Shown here: positions 26,225 to 34,927 of the stretch, piece after piece | How the letters are laid out: every line of letters starts with the position of its first letter | Position numbering within the stretch: the first letter of the stretch is position 1 | NCBI GenBank assembly: GCA_045119215.1 | Contig: JBGVDD010000106.1 | Coordinates: forward strand, 1 to 64,000 | Direction: 5' to 3' | DNA length: 64,000 nucleotides | Source: RUG11237 sp045119215 | Lineage (GTDB): Bacteria; Bacillota; Clostridia; Lachnospirales; Lachnospiraceae | The notes under the pieces: model-generated | Databases searched by the model: none | Seen by the model: the letters and a program-made list of their open reading frames with translations, nothing else | Told to the model about the DNA's origin: nothing | Position numbers and translations under genes: made by a program

Positions 26225-26249
26225 TTTCTTCCTCCAAACCTTTCCATGT

Positions 26250-27581
26250 TTACTGTAAATATTCCATCGGATCTACATATTCTCCATTTCGACGCACACC
26301 AAAATGCAAATGATTTCCGGTAGAACGTCCTGTAGTTCCAACCGCAGCAATGCATTCTCCCTTGCTTACAGTATCTCCTGCACTTACATACAGTGCTGAA
26401 GCATGCATATAAATAGTATATAAGGTATCCCCATGAGCAATCATGACGAAGTTACCCATGGATTCATTATAGTCTGCTGCCACTACGGTTCCATCATAGG
26501 CGGCTAGAATATCGGTTCCGGCAGGTGCTGCCATATCCAAGCCGTTGTGGAATTTTTCTACCATCAACGTAGGGTGCATACGCATTCCGTACTCACTAGA
26601 GATTCTGGTATATCCCGGACAAGGCCATGTGAACATACCTCCATCATAGGTCTGCCTGTTTATTACCGTCTTTGAACCATCCGGGTCACTCTTATTTGCT
26701 GCCGCCTCTGCCAGACGAACAGTTTCTTCCAGTTCTTTAATCACCCTGTCCTGCTCAGCAATAGCCTCTTCATATTCCTTAATCTGCTGTTCTTTATTAT
26801 CAATCTGGGTTTGAACGGTATCTAACTCAGATTCTTTGGCCTCTACCAACATTTGGATAGCTGCAATCTTCTTTTTGGTGCTTTCCTGCTGTTCTTCTAA
26901 TTCCTGCTGTTCTTTCGTCAGTTTTTCCTCTAAGCTTTCCACCTCTTTTCGAATCCTTTCAAATTCTGTGAGCATATCCCTGTCATACTTTGAAACACTG
27001 ACAACATAATCTGCTTTGTTTAGAAAATCTGCCATGGACTCTGAAGCAAGAAACATAGTGAGCATCTGGTCATTTCCCTCTTCATACATATACTTTATGC
27101 GAACTTTCATATCATTATACTGTTTTTCTTCCGTCTTCCTTGCTTTTCCCACATCGGCGGCCACTTTTTCCACCTGGGAAATCTTATCCTGTAACTGGGT
27201 CTGTAAATCTTCCAGCTGTTGATTCACTCCCCCCAGCTCCACATCCAATTGTTGTACATGGCCTGCCACAGTCTGTTCCATGGATTTCAAATCGCTTAGC
27301 ATCTGCTTTGCTGCATCAAGCCCCTGTTTCATGGTCTCTTTTTCTTCTTTGGCATTATCCACTTCCTGATTGGCTTTTCTAACTGCCACAGAAGTGGGAG
27401 CTATCACACTGCTTCCCTGCGAATCCCCTGAAGTTGGAGTGGGGGTTTGTGAGTTTCCACCTTCCTGCACTTCTGCCTGGGTAGGAGTAATACTGCCTTC
27501 TTCCATGGCATATGCCATCCCTGACATATAAATAAAGCCCATTCCACACAACATATACCCCAAAATCTTTTTTTTCTTCAT
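26250..27581 (-). CDS. EnvC-like murein hydrolase activator / M23 peptidase
   Basis: 443 residues. Signal peptide 1-25, a Pro/Thr/Ser-rich linker, a long coiled coil (about 70-290) as in EnvC/PcsB-type proteins, and a C-terminal LytM/M23 domain (about 325-443). The zinc motifs HNGLDMAAPAGTDI, IAHGDTLYTIYMHAS and HLHFGVRRNG appear intact, so it may be an active endopeptidase and not only an activator. Its position right after ftsEX matches the known partnership in which FtsEX drives coiled-coil peptidoglycan hydrolases at division. Confidence 0.92.
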   Translation of the reverse strand: MKKKKILGYMLCGMGFIYMSGMAYAMEEGSITPTQAEVQEGGNSQTPTPTSGDSQGSSVIAPTSVAVRKANQEVDNAKEEKETMKQGLDAAKQMLSDLKSMEQTVAGHVQQLDVELGGVNQQLEDLQTQLQDKISQVEKVAADVGKARKTEEKQYNDMKVRIKYMYEEGNDQMLTMFLASESMADFLNKADYVVSVSKYDRDMLTEFERIRKEVESLEEKLTKEQQELEEQQESTKKKIAAIQMLVEAKESELDTVQTQIDNKEQQIKEYEEAIAEQDRVIKELEETVRLAEAAANKSDPDGSKTVINRQTYDGGMFTWPCPGYTRISSEYGMRMHPTLMVEKFHNGLDMAAPAGTDILAAYDGTVVAADYNESMGNFVMIAHGDTLYTIYMHASALYVSAGDTVSKGECIAAVGTTGRSTGNHLHFGVRRNGEYVDPMEYLQ

Positions 27582-27600
27582 AACAAAGCCTTTCTAAAAC

Positions 27601-28509
27601 TTAAACCCGTAAATGTTTCCTCAATGTAATATAACTTCCTAAAAAGCCGATTCCAACACCCAAGCACAAGGATACCGGAACCAATACTTCAAACACTTCA
27701 CCGGCTACAATAAACGTCAGCCAATTTCCTAATCCTAATATTTTCTCTGTCATATACGAAGATACCGCACCATAACAATAACGCAGTATTATTAACGGCA
27801 CTACCGATCCAATAAATCCAATGGTAATTCCTTCTATAATAAAAGGTGCCTTAACGAACAAATCGGTGGCTCCCATTAATTTCATAATCGCAATCTCTTC
27901 CTTTCGCACTGCAATACCAATCATTACTGTATTACTAATAAGGAAAATAGACACTGCCATTAGAATTATCACAATAGCGGCTGTGACATAACCCAGCAGA
28001 ATATTAAAGCTTGATAATGTAGTAGCCACCTGTTCCGAAGATTTCACCTGACGCACTCCATCAATGGATTTGGCAAAATCCACCAGTTTCTTCTGTTTTT
28101 CCACGTCATTTAAGTAGACCTGGTAATTGGCTGAATTTGCCAATGGATTGTCATCTGCAAATGCGTCTGCAAGTTCCGGTTTATCTCCAAAATATTCCTT
28201 TTTGAACTGTTCCCATGCAGCCTCTGCTGAGACGAAATTTACACTGGATACTTCATCTCTCTTTTCTAATTTTCCACCGATATCCTGAATTTCTTCCTCA
28301 GAAAGTCCTTCCTCAAAAAATACGGTAATGGCAACTCCTGATTCTACCTGTGTAACAATATTTTTAAAATTCAAAATAACAGAGAAAAACACTCCGAATA
28401 AAAAGATACAGGCCGCCATGGTACCCATAGATGCCAGGGAAAACATTTTATTTTTGTATATACTTTTAAAACCTTGTTGAAAGACATATCCTATTCCATT
28501 AATCTTCAT
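27601..28509 (-). CDS. ftsX: Cell division protein FtsX
   Basis: Membrane partner of FtsE, 302 residues from ATG 28509. This start has GGAGG 8 nt upstream located inside the ftsE tail; the frames overlap by 11 nt, so translation is coupled. Four membrane helices are seen: one near the N-terminus (about 24-48), an extracellular loop of about 130 residues, then three helices from about 165. Family role: transmits ATP hydrolysis by FtsE to wall hydrolases outside, here likely the M23 protein encoded just downstream. Confidence 0.94.
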   Translation of the reverse strand: MKINGIGYVFQQGFKSIYKNKMFSLASMGTMAACIFLFGVFFSVILNFKNIVTQVESGVAITVFFEEGLSEEEIQDIGGKLEKRDEVSSVNFVSAEAAWEQFKKEYFGDKPELADAFADDNPLANSANYQVYLNDVEKQKKLVDFAKSIDGVRQVKSSEQVATTLSSFNILLGYVTAAIVIILMAVSIFLISNTVMIGIAVRKEEIAIMKLMGATDLFVKAPFIIEGITIGFIGSVVPLIILRYCYGAVSSYMTEKILGLGNWLTFIVAGEVFEVLVPVSLCLGVGIGFLGSYITLRKHLRV

Positions 28510-29185
28510 AAATATATCCTCCATTTTCTTCGTCACTGATAATCACACCTTTTTGCATGGTGACAACTCTTTTTTTCATAGCATCCACAATTTCTCTGTT
28601 ATGGGTAACTACCAAAACTGTAGTTCCATTTTTATTCACACGTTCTAATAACTTCATAATCTCCCATGAATTTTTAGGGTCAAGATTTCCTGTAGGCTCA
28701 TCTGCCAAAAGAATTTCCGGCTTATTTACCAGTGCCCTGGCAAGTGCCACTCTCTGCTGTTCTCCACCAGATAACTCTTTTGGAAATGCTCTGTATTTTT
28801 CTGCCAGTCCTACCAATGACAGCATCTTTGGAACCCTCTTTTTGATATCCTTGGTAGGAGTTTGTATAATTCTCTGGGCAAAAGCAATGTTTTCGTACAC
28901 ATTTCTATCCTTTAACAATCTGAAATCCTGGAAAACCACTCCGATTTTTCTACGATATTTTGGAATATTCCGTCGTTTCAAGGTGCCCAGCTCAAACCCA
29001 TCCACGGTAATAGTTCCTTCTGTAGGCTCCAATTCCTTCAACAAAAGCTTTATCAGGGTAGATTTTCCTGAACCGCTGTTTCCCACCACAAACACAAATT
29101 CTCCCGGCTCAATATGCAGATTTATGCCATTTAACGCCGGTTGACCTGTGGAATAACTCTTACTAACATTCTTCAAATCAATCAT
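28499..29185 (-). CDS. ftsE: Cell division ATP-binding protein FtsE
   Basis: ABC ATPase of the FtsEX complex, 228 residues. Walker A GNSGSGKST at about 36-44, Q-loop VFQDFRLLKDRNVYEN, signature LSGGEQQRVALARAL, Walker B EILLADEPTGNLDP, H-loop VVTHNRE. The FQDFRLL stretch is diagnostic of FtsE. AGGAGG precedes ATG 29185. First gene of a four-gene wall-remodelling operon. Confidence 0.97.
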   Translation of the reverse strand: MIDLKNVSKSYSTGQPALNGINLHIEPGEFVFVVGNSGSGKSTLIKLLLKELEPTEGTITVDGFELGTLKRRNIPKYRRKIGVVFQDFRLLKDRNVYENIAFAQRIIQTPTKDIKKRVPKMLSLVGLAEKYRAFPKELSGGEQQRVALARALVNKPEILLADEPTGNLDPKNSWEIMKLLERVNKNGTTVLVVTHNREIVDAMKKRVVTMQKGVIISDEENGGYIYED

Positions 29186-29223
29186 CTTATCTGTCTCCTC
29201 CTAAAATAACTGAATCCGCAAAA

Positions 29224-29251
29224 ATCCAGGGACGATAAATCGTCTCTGGAT
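29224..29251 (-). terminator. Terminator after the CdaR-like regulator
   Basis: ATCCAGAGACGAT and ATCGTCCCTGGAT (minus strand) form a near-perfect stem with a tiny loop, followed by TTTTG. Confidence 0.85.
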
Positions 29252-29278
29252 AAAAGCAGTTGTTCTCATATTCCTTTT

Positions 29279-30364
29279 TTAATACTCAAAATCTTCCATA
29301 TACTTCATGTATTTTACAACCATCAAAGCTATCCTAAACGTAATGGCATCCTCAAATACTCTTAAATCCAGGCCTGTGCTCTTTTGTAGCTTGTCTAATC
29401 TATACACTAAAGTATTTCTGTGAATGTACAACTGTCTGGATGTTTCTGACACATTCAAACTGTTTTCAAAAAATTTATTAATAGTAGCCAGAGTTTCCTC
29501 ATCAAAGCTATCCGGAGACTTTCCTCCAAAGATTTCTTTGATAAACATCTTACATAAAGGAATTGGCAGCTGGTAAATTAATCTTCCGATTCCCAAAGAG
29601 CTATATGCAATAATGCTTCTCTCACTATAGAAAATCTTTCCTACATCCAACGCCATCTTTGCTTCTTTATAGGAACGGGATACTTCTTTTATCTCGCCCA
29701 CTATTGTACCATAAGCAATATGTGTTCCGCAATTGTCTTCCTCAAATAAATTTAAAATCATCTGGGCAATTTTTTCCATATCATCGTAAGTCTCATTTTC
29801 TGCCAATTCTTTTACCACAATGATATTTTTTTCATCCACCGCCGTAACAAAATCTTTGGATTTTCCTCCAAAAAGGCCTCTTACATTCTCTAAGACAACC
29901 CCTTCCTTGTCGTTCTTGGACTCTACGATAAACACAACCCTTCTTGCCTCTGTATCGATATGAAGCTTTTTGGAACGATTGTAAATGTCAACCAACAACA
30001 AATTGTCCAACAACAAATTCTTGATAAAATTATCTTTATCAAATCTCTCTTTATAAGCCACCAACAGATTCTGAATCTGGAATGCTGCGATTTTTCCCAC
30101 TAAATATACGTCATCATTGGCTCCACTGGCAATCAACACATATTCTAACTGATTGTCATCAAATACTTTAAAAAACTGATAACCTTGTACCTCCTGACTA
30201 TCTGCAGGAGAATTTACAAATGCCACAATAGCAGCTTCACATTCCTCAATTCCTTCTGTGGTTGTAGCCAAAACATGTGCCTCTGTATCTACAATAGCTA
30301 ACTCAATTCTAGTAATATTTTTTAATCCATCAATTGTATTCTGTAAAATCTGATTTGAAATCAT
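29279..30364 (-). CDS. CdaR/PucR-type transcriptional regulator
   Basis: 361 residues. The N-terminal 110 residues resemble the putative sugar-diacid recognition domain (IDGLKNITRIELAIVDTEAHVLA). A middle GGDEF-like or GAF-type region follows, and the C-terminus holds the PucR-type helix-turn-helix (SLNVSETSRQLYIHRNTLVYRLDKLQ). The family includes activators of diacid, amino-acid or purine genes. No obvious target gene lies next to it; the ftsEX group downstream is behind a terminator. Effector and target are unknown. Confidence 0.85.
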   Translation of the reverse strand: MISNQILQNTIDGLKNITRIELAIVDTEAHVLATTTEGIEECEAAIVAFVNSPADSQEVQGYQFFKVFDDNQLEYVLIASGANDDVYLVGKIAAFQIQNLLVAYKERFDKDNFIKNLLLDNLLLVDIYNRSKKLHIDTEARRVVFIVESKNDKEGVVLENVRGLFGGKSKDFVTAVDEKNIIVVKELAENETYDDMEKIAQMILNLFEEDNCGTHIAYGTIVGEIKEVSRSYKEAKMALDVGKIFYSERSIIAYSSLGIGRLIYQLPIPLCKMFIKEIFGGKSPDSFDEETLATINKFFENSLNVSETSRQLYIHRNTLVYRLDKLQKSTGLDLRVFEDAITFRIALMVVKYMKYMEDFEY

Positions 30365-30646
30365 ACAGTTACCTCCATTTCCTACTACTTACTCTTTTTT
30401 CCCCATACTCTTAACAACTATTGTCAATGGTTCAAACCTTTGACATAGTTATTCTTTCTATATGTCTTTCACTTCATTTACTCACGTTATATTTATTTTA
30501 TAACACTTTCACTAAAAAATAAAGAGAAATTTTGGTTTTTTTGTGATTATTTTATTTTTATTTTATATAATTTCATATTTTCATGGAATTTTCCTTAAAA
30601 AAATACTATAATTATGTTAGATTTAAGAGGAGAAAGGAGGATTTCT
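30365..30646. other. AT-rich divergent intergenic region
   Basis: About 280 bp between the CdaR-like gene and yjfB. The left part should hold the regulator's promoter; the right part holds TATAAT at 30607-30612, a likely -10 for yjfB. No hairpin or coding frame was seen. Confidence 0.5.
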
Positions 30647-30823
30647 ATGGATATCGCTGAAATCTCACTGGCCAATATGCAGGCAACAACCATGAACGCT
30701 GTAGGATTCGCCGTCCTTGATATGTCCATGGAAGCCGTAGAAGAAACCGGAGATTCTATGGTAAAAATGATGGAACAATCTGTATGTCCTCATTTGGGAC
30801 AAAATATTGATGTTAGTGTGTAA
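30647..30823 (+). CDS. YjfB family putative motility protein
   Basis: 58 residues from ATG 30647, with AAAGGAGG 6 nt upstream. The pattern MDIAEISLANMQATTMNAVG followed by a predicted amphipathic helix with VLDMSMEAVEETG and a short tail fits the YjfB family, often controlled with flagellar genes in Bacillota. The precise function is not known. It is a single-gene plus-strand unit with its own -10 (30607-30612) and terminator. Confidence 0.82.
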   Translation: MDIAEISLANMQATTMNAVGFAVLDMSMEAVEETGDSMVKMMEQSVCPHLGQNIDVSV

Positions 30824-30825
30824 CC

Positions 30826-30862
30826 AAAAAGGAGTATGGTACTTTGTACCATACTCCTTTTT
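30826..30862 (+). terminator. Terminator after yjfB
   Basis: GGAGTATGGTAC pairs perfectly with GTACCATACTCC around TTT, ending in TTTTT; A5 on the other side makes it bidirectional and it also ends the ridA transcript. Confidence 0.93.
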
Positions 30863-30890
30863 GATAATTTCTTCTTTTCCTTAATTTAAA

Positions 30891-31265
30891 TTATTTGATT
30901 GCAATAGCTTCTACTTCCAAGAAGACATCCTTTGGAATTCTTGCTACTTCCACACATGAACGTGCCGGGAATACTCCGGTAAAGTATTTTGCGTAGATTT
31001 CATTAATCTTTCCAAAATCCTCCATGTTCTTAATAAATACCACGGTCTTTACAACATTTTCCATACAGCTTCCTGCATCCTTTAAAAGATTAGACATATT
31101 TAAGAATGCCTGTTCCGCCTGTTCTTCCACGGTAGCTGGAATTTCTCCTGTAGCAGGATTTACCGGAATCACTCCTGAGGTATAAATCATACCATTTACC
31201 TCGATTGCCTGTGAGTATGGTCCAATGGCTGCCGGTGCGTTTGGTGTACTAATTGCTTTTTTCAT
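30891..31265 (-). CDS. ridA: RidA family reactive-intermediate deaminase
   Basis: Hydrolyses reactive enamine/imine intermediates released by PLP enzymes, protecting those enzymes. 124 residues, full length. Motifs: APAAIGPYSQAIEVNG near the N-terminus, the catalytic Arg in FPARSCVEVARIP, and the terminal Glu in DVFLEVEAIA. Cytoplasmic trimer in the family. It lies about 50 nt after cvfB on the same strand and may be co-transcribed. Confidence 0.94.
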   Translation of the reverse strand: MKKAISTPNAPAAIGPYSQAIEVNGMIYTSGVIPVNPATGEIPATVEEQAEQAFLNMSNLLKDAGSCMENVVKTVVFIKNMEDFGKINEIYAKYFTGVFPARSCVEVARIPKDVFLEVEAIAIK

Positions 31266-31317
31266 CTTTCATTCCTCCATTTATGTTTACAAGTTTTAAT
31301 AAAGTTACCCATTTTGT

Positions 31318-32154
31318 TTATTTTATCTTGATTTCTGTTTCTGTAATCTGGATTTTCCCTGCTTTTAATAAATTTCCTATGGCACGCTTAAATGCATTTT
31401 TACTCATAGAAAACTCTTCCTTGATTCTTTCCGGTGACACATTTTTATCCGTAAAAGGAAAGCTTCCTCCTCTGTCCATCAACTCGTCTAGAAGAAAACC
31501 AGCATCTTCATCCATCTGCATGTATGCCTTCTTTTTCATGCTCAAATCAAGCTTTCCATCCTCTTTCACGCTACTGACTCTTGCAGTTGTAATGTCCCCG
31601 ATAGAAAGTTTTTCAAAAACTTCCTTTGCCGGAATCCGGGCAGAATAAACATTATCCACTGCCACATAGACTCCATATTCTTTACTTACATCGTAGACGA
31701 TACCTGTAACCATATCATCCTTCATATATGTGGAGTCTTTGCGAAGATGTGGATATACCTTCATAGTTGCACATAATCTGTTGCTTTTATCCACATACAA
31801 AGCCACCAGATACTCTTTCCCCGGAATTACTTCACAGCTTTGTTCTTTGAAAGGCAGCAATAAATCCTTTTCTAAGCCCCAATCTAAAAAGGCTCCGATT
31901 TTTCCTGTCTCTTTTACTTTTAACACCGCCGGTTTTCCAATCTGTATCATAGGTTCTTTGACTGTAGCAATCATTCTGTCATCCGAATCCTTATACAAAA
32001 ATACTTCTATGGAATCTGAAATTTCCAAGTCTTGCGGCACTTGCTTTCTAGGTAATAACACCCTTACTTCATCATCCATTTTTTCTGCTAAATAAACCCC
32101 AAATTCCACTTTTTTTACTACCGTCAATACCTGTTTTTTTCCTAATTCTAACAT
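31318..32154 (-). CDS. cvfB: CvfB-like S1 RNA-binding protein (YitL)
   Basis: 278 residues. Three S1-like beta-barrel modules are suggested by the repeated patterns VKKVEFGVYLAEK, VKETGKIGAFLDWGLEKDLLLP and VYDVSKEYGVYVAV. A C-terminal winged helix carries FSMSKNAFKRAIGNLLKAGKI. CvfB/YitL proteins bind RNA and affect virulence-gene expression in staphylococci; their general role is unclear. The thioesterase gene lies 21 nt upstream. Confidence 0.9.
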   Translation of the reverse strand: MLELGKKQVLTVVKKVEFGVYLAEKMDDEVRVLLPRKQVPQDLEISDSIEVFLYKDSDDRMIATVKEPMIQIGKPAVLKVKETGKIGAFLDWGLEKDLLLPFKEQSCEVIPGKEYLVALYVDKSNRLCATMKVYPHLRKDSTYMKDDMVTGIVYDVSKEYGVYVAVDNVYSARIPAKEVFEKLSIGDITTARVSSVKEDGKLDLSMKKKAYMQMDEDAGFLLDELMDRGGSFPFTDKNVSPERIKEEFSMSKNAFKRAIGNLLKAGKIQITETEIKIK

Positions 32155-32175
32155 ATCATCCTGCTTTCCAAACCA

Positions 32176-32907
32176 TCATACAGCTAAAAGTAGCTCAATC
32201 ACCGCATATGGTTTTCCATCTTCATTATTTAGTGCCACAACCACCTTCTCCTGTTCTTTATAAACCACAGGAAAAATTATATCCCCTAACACCGCAGCTT
32301 TCCTATACTCTGCACGCATCTGTTTTACTTTTCCTTCTATCTCCAATCCACTCTCATGTTCCACTGCCTGACAAGCCATCTTTAAATACTGCCCATTATT
32401 TACGTGGTCGTTGGTATCTAAATGATAATTTAAAACTGTAATCTGCTCTGTGGAAATTCCACCTTCCTTTGGTAATACAATATGCATATTCTCGTATTCC
32501 ATAGGAAGTCTCTCTTCTAAACAATACGCATCTATCTGTTCTTTGTCAACCCTTACCGGTTTCATTGTATTTCTATCCAGACAAAGCCAAACGGAATTGG
32601 CATAGGCAACATACTTCCCGGTTTCATCATACATCATAAAATTGCGGTATCCAAAGGAATGTTTAAAATCATAGGCCTTGGTCCCAATCTTAATGTTTTC
32701 TCCCATTCTTGGATATTTTTCTACTACAATCTGCCAGGATAGTAAAACCCAGGTATTTCTCCCTTCCAGCAAATGCTCTAAACCATAGCCAATATCCAGA
32801 GAATGAAAATTGGTACAATCTTGAAAATAATTCAAGATAGCTTCTAAAGTTAATCGTCCATCTTTTCCTGTCTCGCTGTAGCGGACCCTGCTTTCAAACT
32901 GATACAT
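32176..32907 (-). CDS. Acyl-ACP thioesterase (FatA/B-like)
   Basis: 243 residues from ATG 32907 (AAAAGGGG upstream). Two hot-dog folds: the first begins YQFESRVRYSETGKDGRLT and continues with LSWQIVVEKYP and TKAYDFKHSFGYRNF; the second contains VLNYHLDTNDHVNNGQYLKMA, the N-x-H-V-N-N catalytic region typical of the family. It releases fatty acids from acyl carrier protein. It is a common single-copy gene in Lachnospiraceae. It lies downstream of the tRNA-Gln pair, behind their terminator. Confidence 0.92.
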   Translation of the reverse strand: MYQFESRVRYSETGKDGRLTLEAILNYFQDCTNFHSLDIGYGLEHLLEGRNTWVLLSWQIVVEKYPRMGENIKIGTKAYDFKHSFGYRNFMMYDETGKYVAYANSVWLCLDRNTMKPVRVDKEQIDAYCLEERLPMEYENMHIVLPKEGGISTEQITVLNYHLDTNDHVNNGQYLKMACQAVEHESGLEIEGKVKQMRAEYRKAAVLGDIIFPVVYKEQEKVVVALNNEDGKPYAVIELLLAV

Positions 32908-32937
32908 AAAAACCCCTTTTCCAATTTCATGCAAAAG

Positions 32938-32966
32938 AAAGGAGAATGGACACCTCCACTCTCCTG
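32938..32966 (-). terminator. Terminator after the tRNA-Gln genes
   Basis: AGGAGAGTGGA pairs with TCCATTCTCCT around GGTG; on the minus strand CTTTCTTTT follows. Confidence 0.82.
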
Positions 32967-32971
32967 GTGAG

Positions 32972-33043
32972 CTGGGCTACAAGGATTCGAACCTTGAAAT
33001 GCTGGAGTCAGAGTCCAGTGCCTTACCATTTGGCGATAGCCCA
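32972..33043 (-). tRNA. tRNA-Gln (CTG), copy 2
   Basis: 72 nt reading TGGGCTATCGCC at the 5' end and ending GTAGCCCAG. The cloverleaf can be drawn: acceptor TGGGCTA/TAGCCCA, anticodon arm CTGGA-CTCTGAC-TCCAG giving anticodon CTG, T arm CAAGG-TTCGAAT-CCTTG. CCA is not encoded. The body is identical to the copy at 33079-33150. Confidence 0.96.
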
Positions 33044-33078
33044 ATATTTATTTTTCATAATCACCAACTCGGTGAGAG

Positions 33079-33150
33079 CTGGGCTACAAGGATTCGAACC
33101 TTGAAATGCTGGAGTCAGAGTCCAGTGCCTTACCATTTGGCGATAGCCCA
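33079..33150 (-). tRNA. tRNA-Gln (CTG), copy 1
   Basis: Same 72-nt sequence as the copy 36 nt downstream, with anticodon CTG. It is transcribed first from the promoter at 33183-33211. A short hairpin TCACC/GGTGA lies between the two copies. A dedicated CTG-reading glutamine tRNA in two copies is uncommon next to the usual TTG type, which is not in this window. Confidence 0.96.
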
Positions 33151-33182
33151 TTGTTTACTTCCCGTGCCAAAGCACAAAAATG

Positions 33183-33211
33183 ATTATATACGAAGTTTTT
33201 TAAAATTGCAA
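33183..33211 (-). promoter_or_regulatory. Promoter of the tRNA-Gln pair
   Basis: Minus-strand TTGCAA, 17 bp, TATAAT, ending about 33 nt before the first tRNA. Confidence 0.8.
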
Positions 33212-33239
33212 GTACTTTTTTAAAAAAATTTGAAAAAGT

Positions 33240-33268
33240 TTGAAAAAAAATTTTTTCTATGTTACAAT
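33240..33268 (+). promoter_or_regulatory. Promoter of the RNA methyltransferase gene
   Basis: Plus-strand TTGAAA, 17 bp, TACAAT, divergent from the tRNA promoter and about 37 nt before the chosen start codon. Confidence 0.7.
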
Positions 33269-33305
33269 TCAATTAAAAATTGTAAGCAGAAAGGAAAAAC
33301 AACAT

Positions 33306-34163
33306 ATGTGGGTTGCAAATAATTGGAAAGATTATCAAGTATTAGATACCTCCAGAGGTGAAAAATTAGAACGTTGGGGAGAATACTATCTGGTTCGCCC
33401 GGACCCTCAAGTCATTTGGGACACCAAAAGGGAAAATAAGCATTGGAAGCGTATGAACGGTCATTATCATAGAAGTTCCAAAGGCGGCGGACAATGGGAA
33501 TTCTTTGATTTACCAGAACAGTGGAGCATCCAGTACCACAACTTAACTTTTCAATTAAAGCCCTTTAGCTTTAAACATACCGGACTTTTTCCAGAGCAGG
33601 CAGTAAACTGGGACTGGTTTTCTGATAAAATCAAAAATGCCAACCGTCCAATCAAAGTGTTAAATCTCTTTGCCTACACAGGTGGAGCTACATTGGCCGC
33701 TGCTGCTGCCGGTGCTCAAGTGACCCATGTAGATGCTTCGAAAGGAATGGTTACCTGGGCAAAAGAAAACGCAAAATCCTCTGGTCTGGAGAATGCTCCA
33801 ATTCGATGGCTGGTAGATGACTGCGGAAAGTTTGTGGAACGTGAAATCCGAAGAGGCAACAAATACGATGCCATCATCATGGATCCCCCCTCTTACGGTC
33901 GTGGCCCTAAGGGAGAAATCTGGAAAATCGAAGAATCTCTCTATCCTTTTGTAAAGCTATGTACCCAGATTTTGTCAGATAAACCTTTGTTTGTGTTGAT
34001 TAACTCCTATACTACCGGATTACAGCCAGCAGTGTTACATTATATCCTGTCTACGGAAATGAAAAAATTCGGTGGAAAAGTAACTGCTGACGAAATCGGA
34101 CTCCCGGTAAAGGATAACGGACTGGTACTCCCCTGTGGTGCTTCCGGACGTTGGGAAAATTAA
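33306..34163 (+). CDS. Class I SAM-dependent RNA methyltransferase (RlmI/RlmK-like)
   Basis: 285 residues from ATG 33306, which follows AAAGGA and lies downstream of the -10; a longer reading to 33240 would overlap the promoter. The Rossmann methyltransferase domain (about 115-285) shows SAM motif VLNLFAYTGGATLAAA, acidic loop THVDASKGMV and the catalytic-type DPPSYGRGPKGE. The N-terminal part lacks a PUA domain. By similarity to RlmI C-terminal domains it probably methylates rRNA, but the target base is not known. Confidence 0.86.
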   Translation: MWVANNWKDYQVLDTSRGEKLERWGEYYLVRPDPQVIWDTKRENKHWKRMNGHYHRSSKGGGQWEFFDLPEQWSIQYHNLTFQLKPFSFKHTGLFPEQAVNWDWFSDKIKNANRPIKVLNLFAYTGGATLAAAAAGAQVTHVDASKGMVTWAKENAKSSGLENAPIRWLVDDCGKFVEREIRRGNKYDAIIMDPPSYGRGPKGEIWKIEESLYPFVKLCTQILSDKPLFVLINSYTTGLQPAVLHYILSTEMKKFGGKVTADEIGLPVKDNGLVLPCGASGRWEN

Positions 34164-34169
34164 GAAAAT

Positions 34170-34198
34170 AAAAAAGGACTGTGATGCAGTCCTTTTTT
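34170..34198. terminator. Bidirectional terminator
   Basis: AAAAAAGGACT pairs with AGTCCTTTTTT around GTGATGC, between the convergent methyltransferase and cyclophilin genes. Confidence 0.92.
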
Positions 34199-34222
34199 AT
34201 TTCCTTATTTTTATCTTTTTAC

Positions 34223-34885
34223 TTAATCTATAACCTTTATACTGTTGATTACCGGCTGATTTTCTGACAATACTGTTCCATTATCATCCTCCACGGAAAC
34301 ACTGTCACAGATGGCATCTACAACTTCTATTCCCTCTGTAACTTTACCAAATCCTGCATAGCTTCCGTCCAGGAAAGTGGAATCTTCATGAACAATGAAA
34401 AACTGGGAGCTGGCAGAATCATTTTCCATAGAACGGGCCATGGAAATGGTTCCCCTTACATGGGAGATATTATTTTCCACATTATTTTCTGCAAATTCAC
34501 CTTTAATTGTCTTTTCCGAACCACCAGTACCGTTTCCCAAGGGGTCACCACCCTGTATCATAAACCCTTTGATGATCCGATGAAAGGTTAATCCATCATA
34601 AAATCCTGATTTGGCTAAATCCACAAAATTTGTTACAGAAATGGGCGCCACGTCTGCATCCAATTCTAATTTAATTACCCCATAATCCTTCACATCAATT
34701 TCCACATGATGTTTTCCTGTAAGAAGTTCCTGGGTTTCTTCCTTTTCTTCCTCATCTACCTGACTTTCTACTTTCTCCTCTGTTGTCTGGATATCCCCAG
34801 TTCCATGGGAGGTATTCCCACATCCTACACAAGTAGTAAATACAAGTACACTACATAATAACGTATTAAAAATCTTCTTTTTCAT
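34223..34885 (-). CDS. Cyclophilin-type peptidyl-prolyl isomerase lipoprotein
   Basis: Extracytoplasmic protein-folding helper, 220 residues. A lipoprotein signal with lipobox TCVGC is followed by a Glu-rich linker (about 32-55) and a cyclophilin domain (about 60-220) with LTFHRIIKGFMIQGGDP and the shortened active-site loops of bacterial cyclophilins (SMARSMENDSASSQFFIV). It is exported by SecA/YEG and anchored on the membrane face. About 40 nt separate it from the MraY-like gene upstream, probably one transcript. Confidence 0.94.
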   Translation of the reverse strand: MKKKIFNTLLCSVLVFTTCVGCGNTSHGTGDIQTTEEKVESQVDEEEKEETQELLTGKHHVEIDVKDYGVIKLELDADVAPISVTNFVDLAKSGFYDGLTFHRIIKGFMIQGGDPLGNGTGGSEKTIKGEFAENNVENNISHVRGTISMARSMENDSASSQFFIVHEDSTFLDGSYAGFGKVTEGIEVVDAICDSVSVEDDNGTVLSENQPVINSIKVID

Positions 34886-34927
34886 CTTTTTTCCTTTCTT
34901 ACCTTTTCTTATCTTATTTTACATCAT

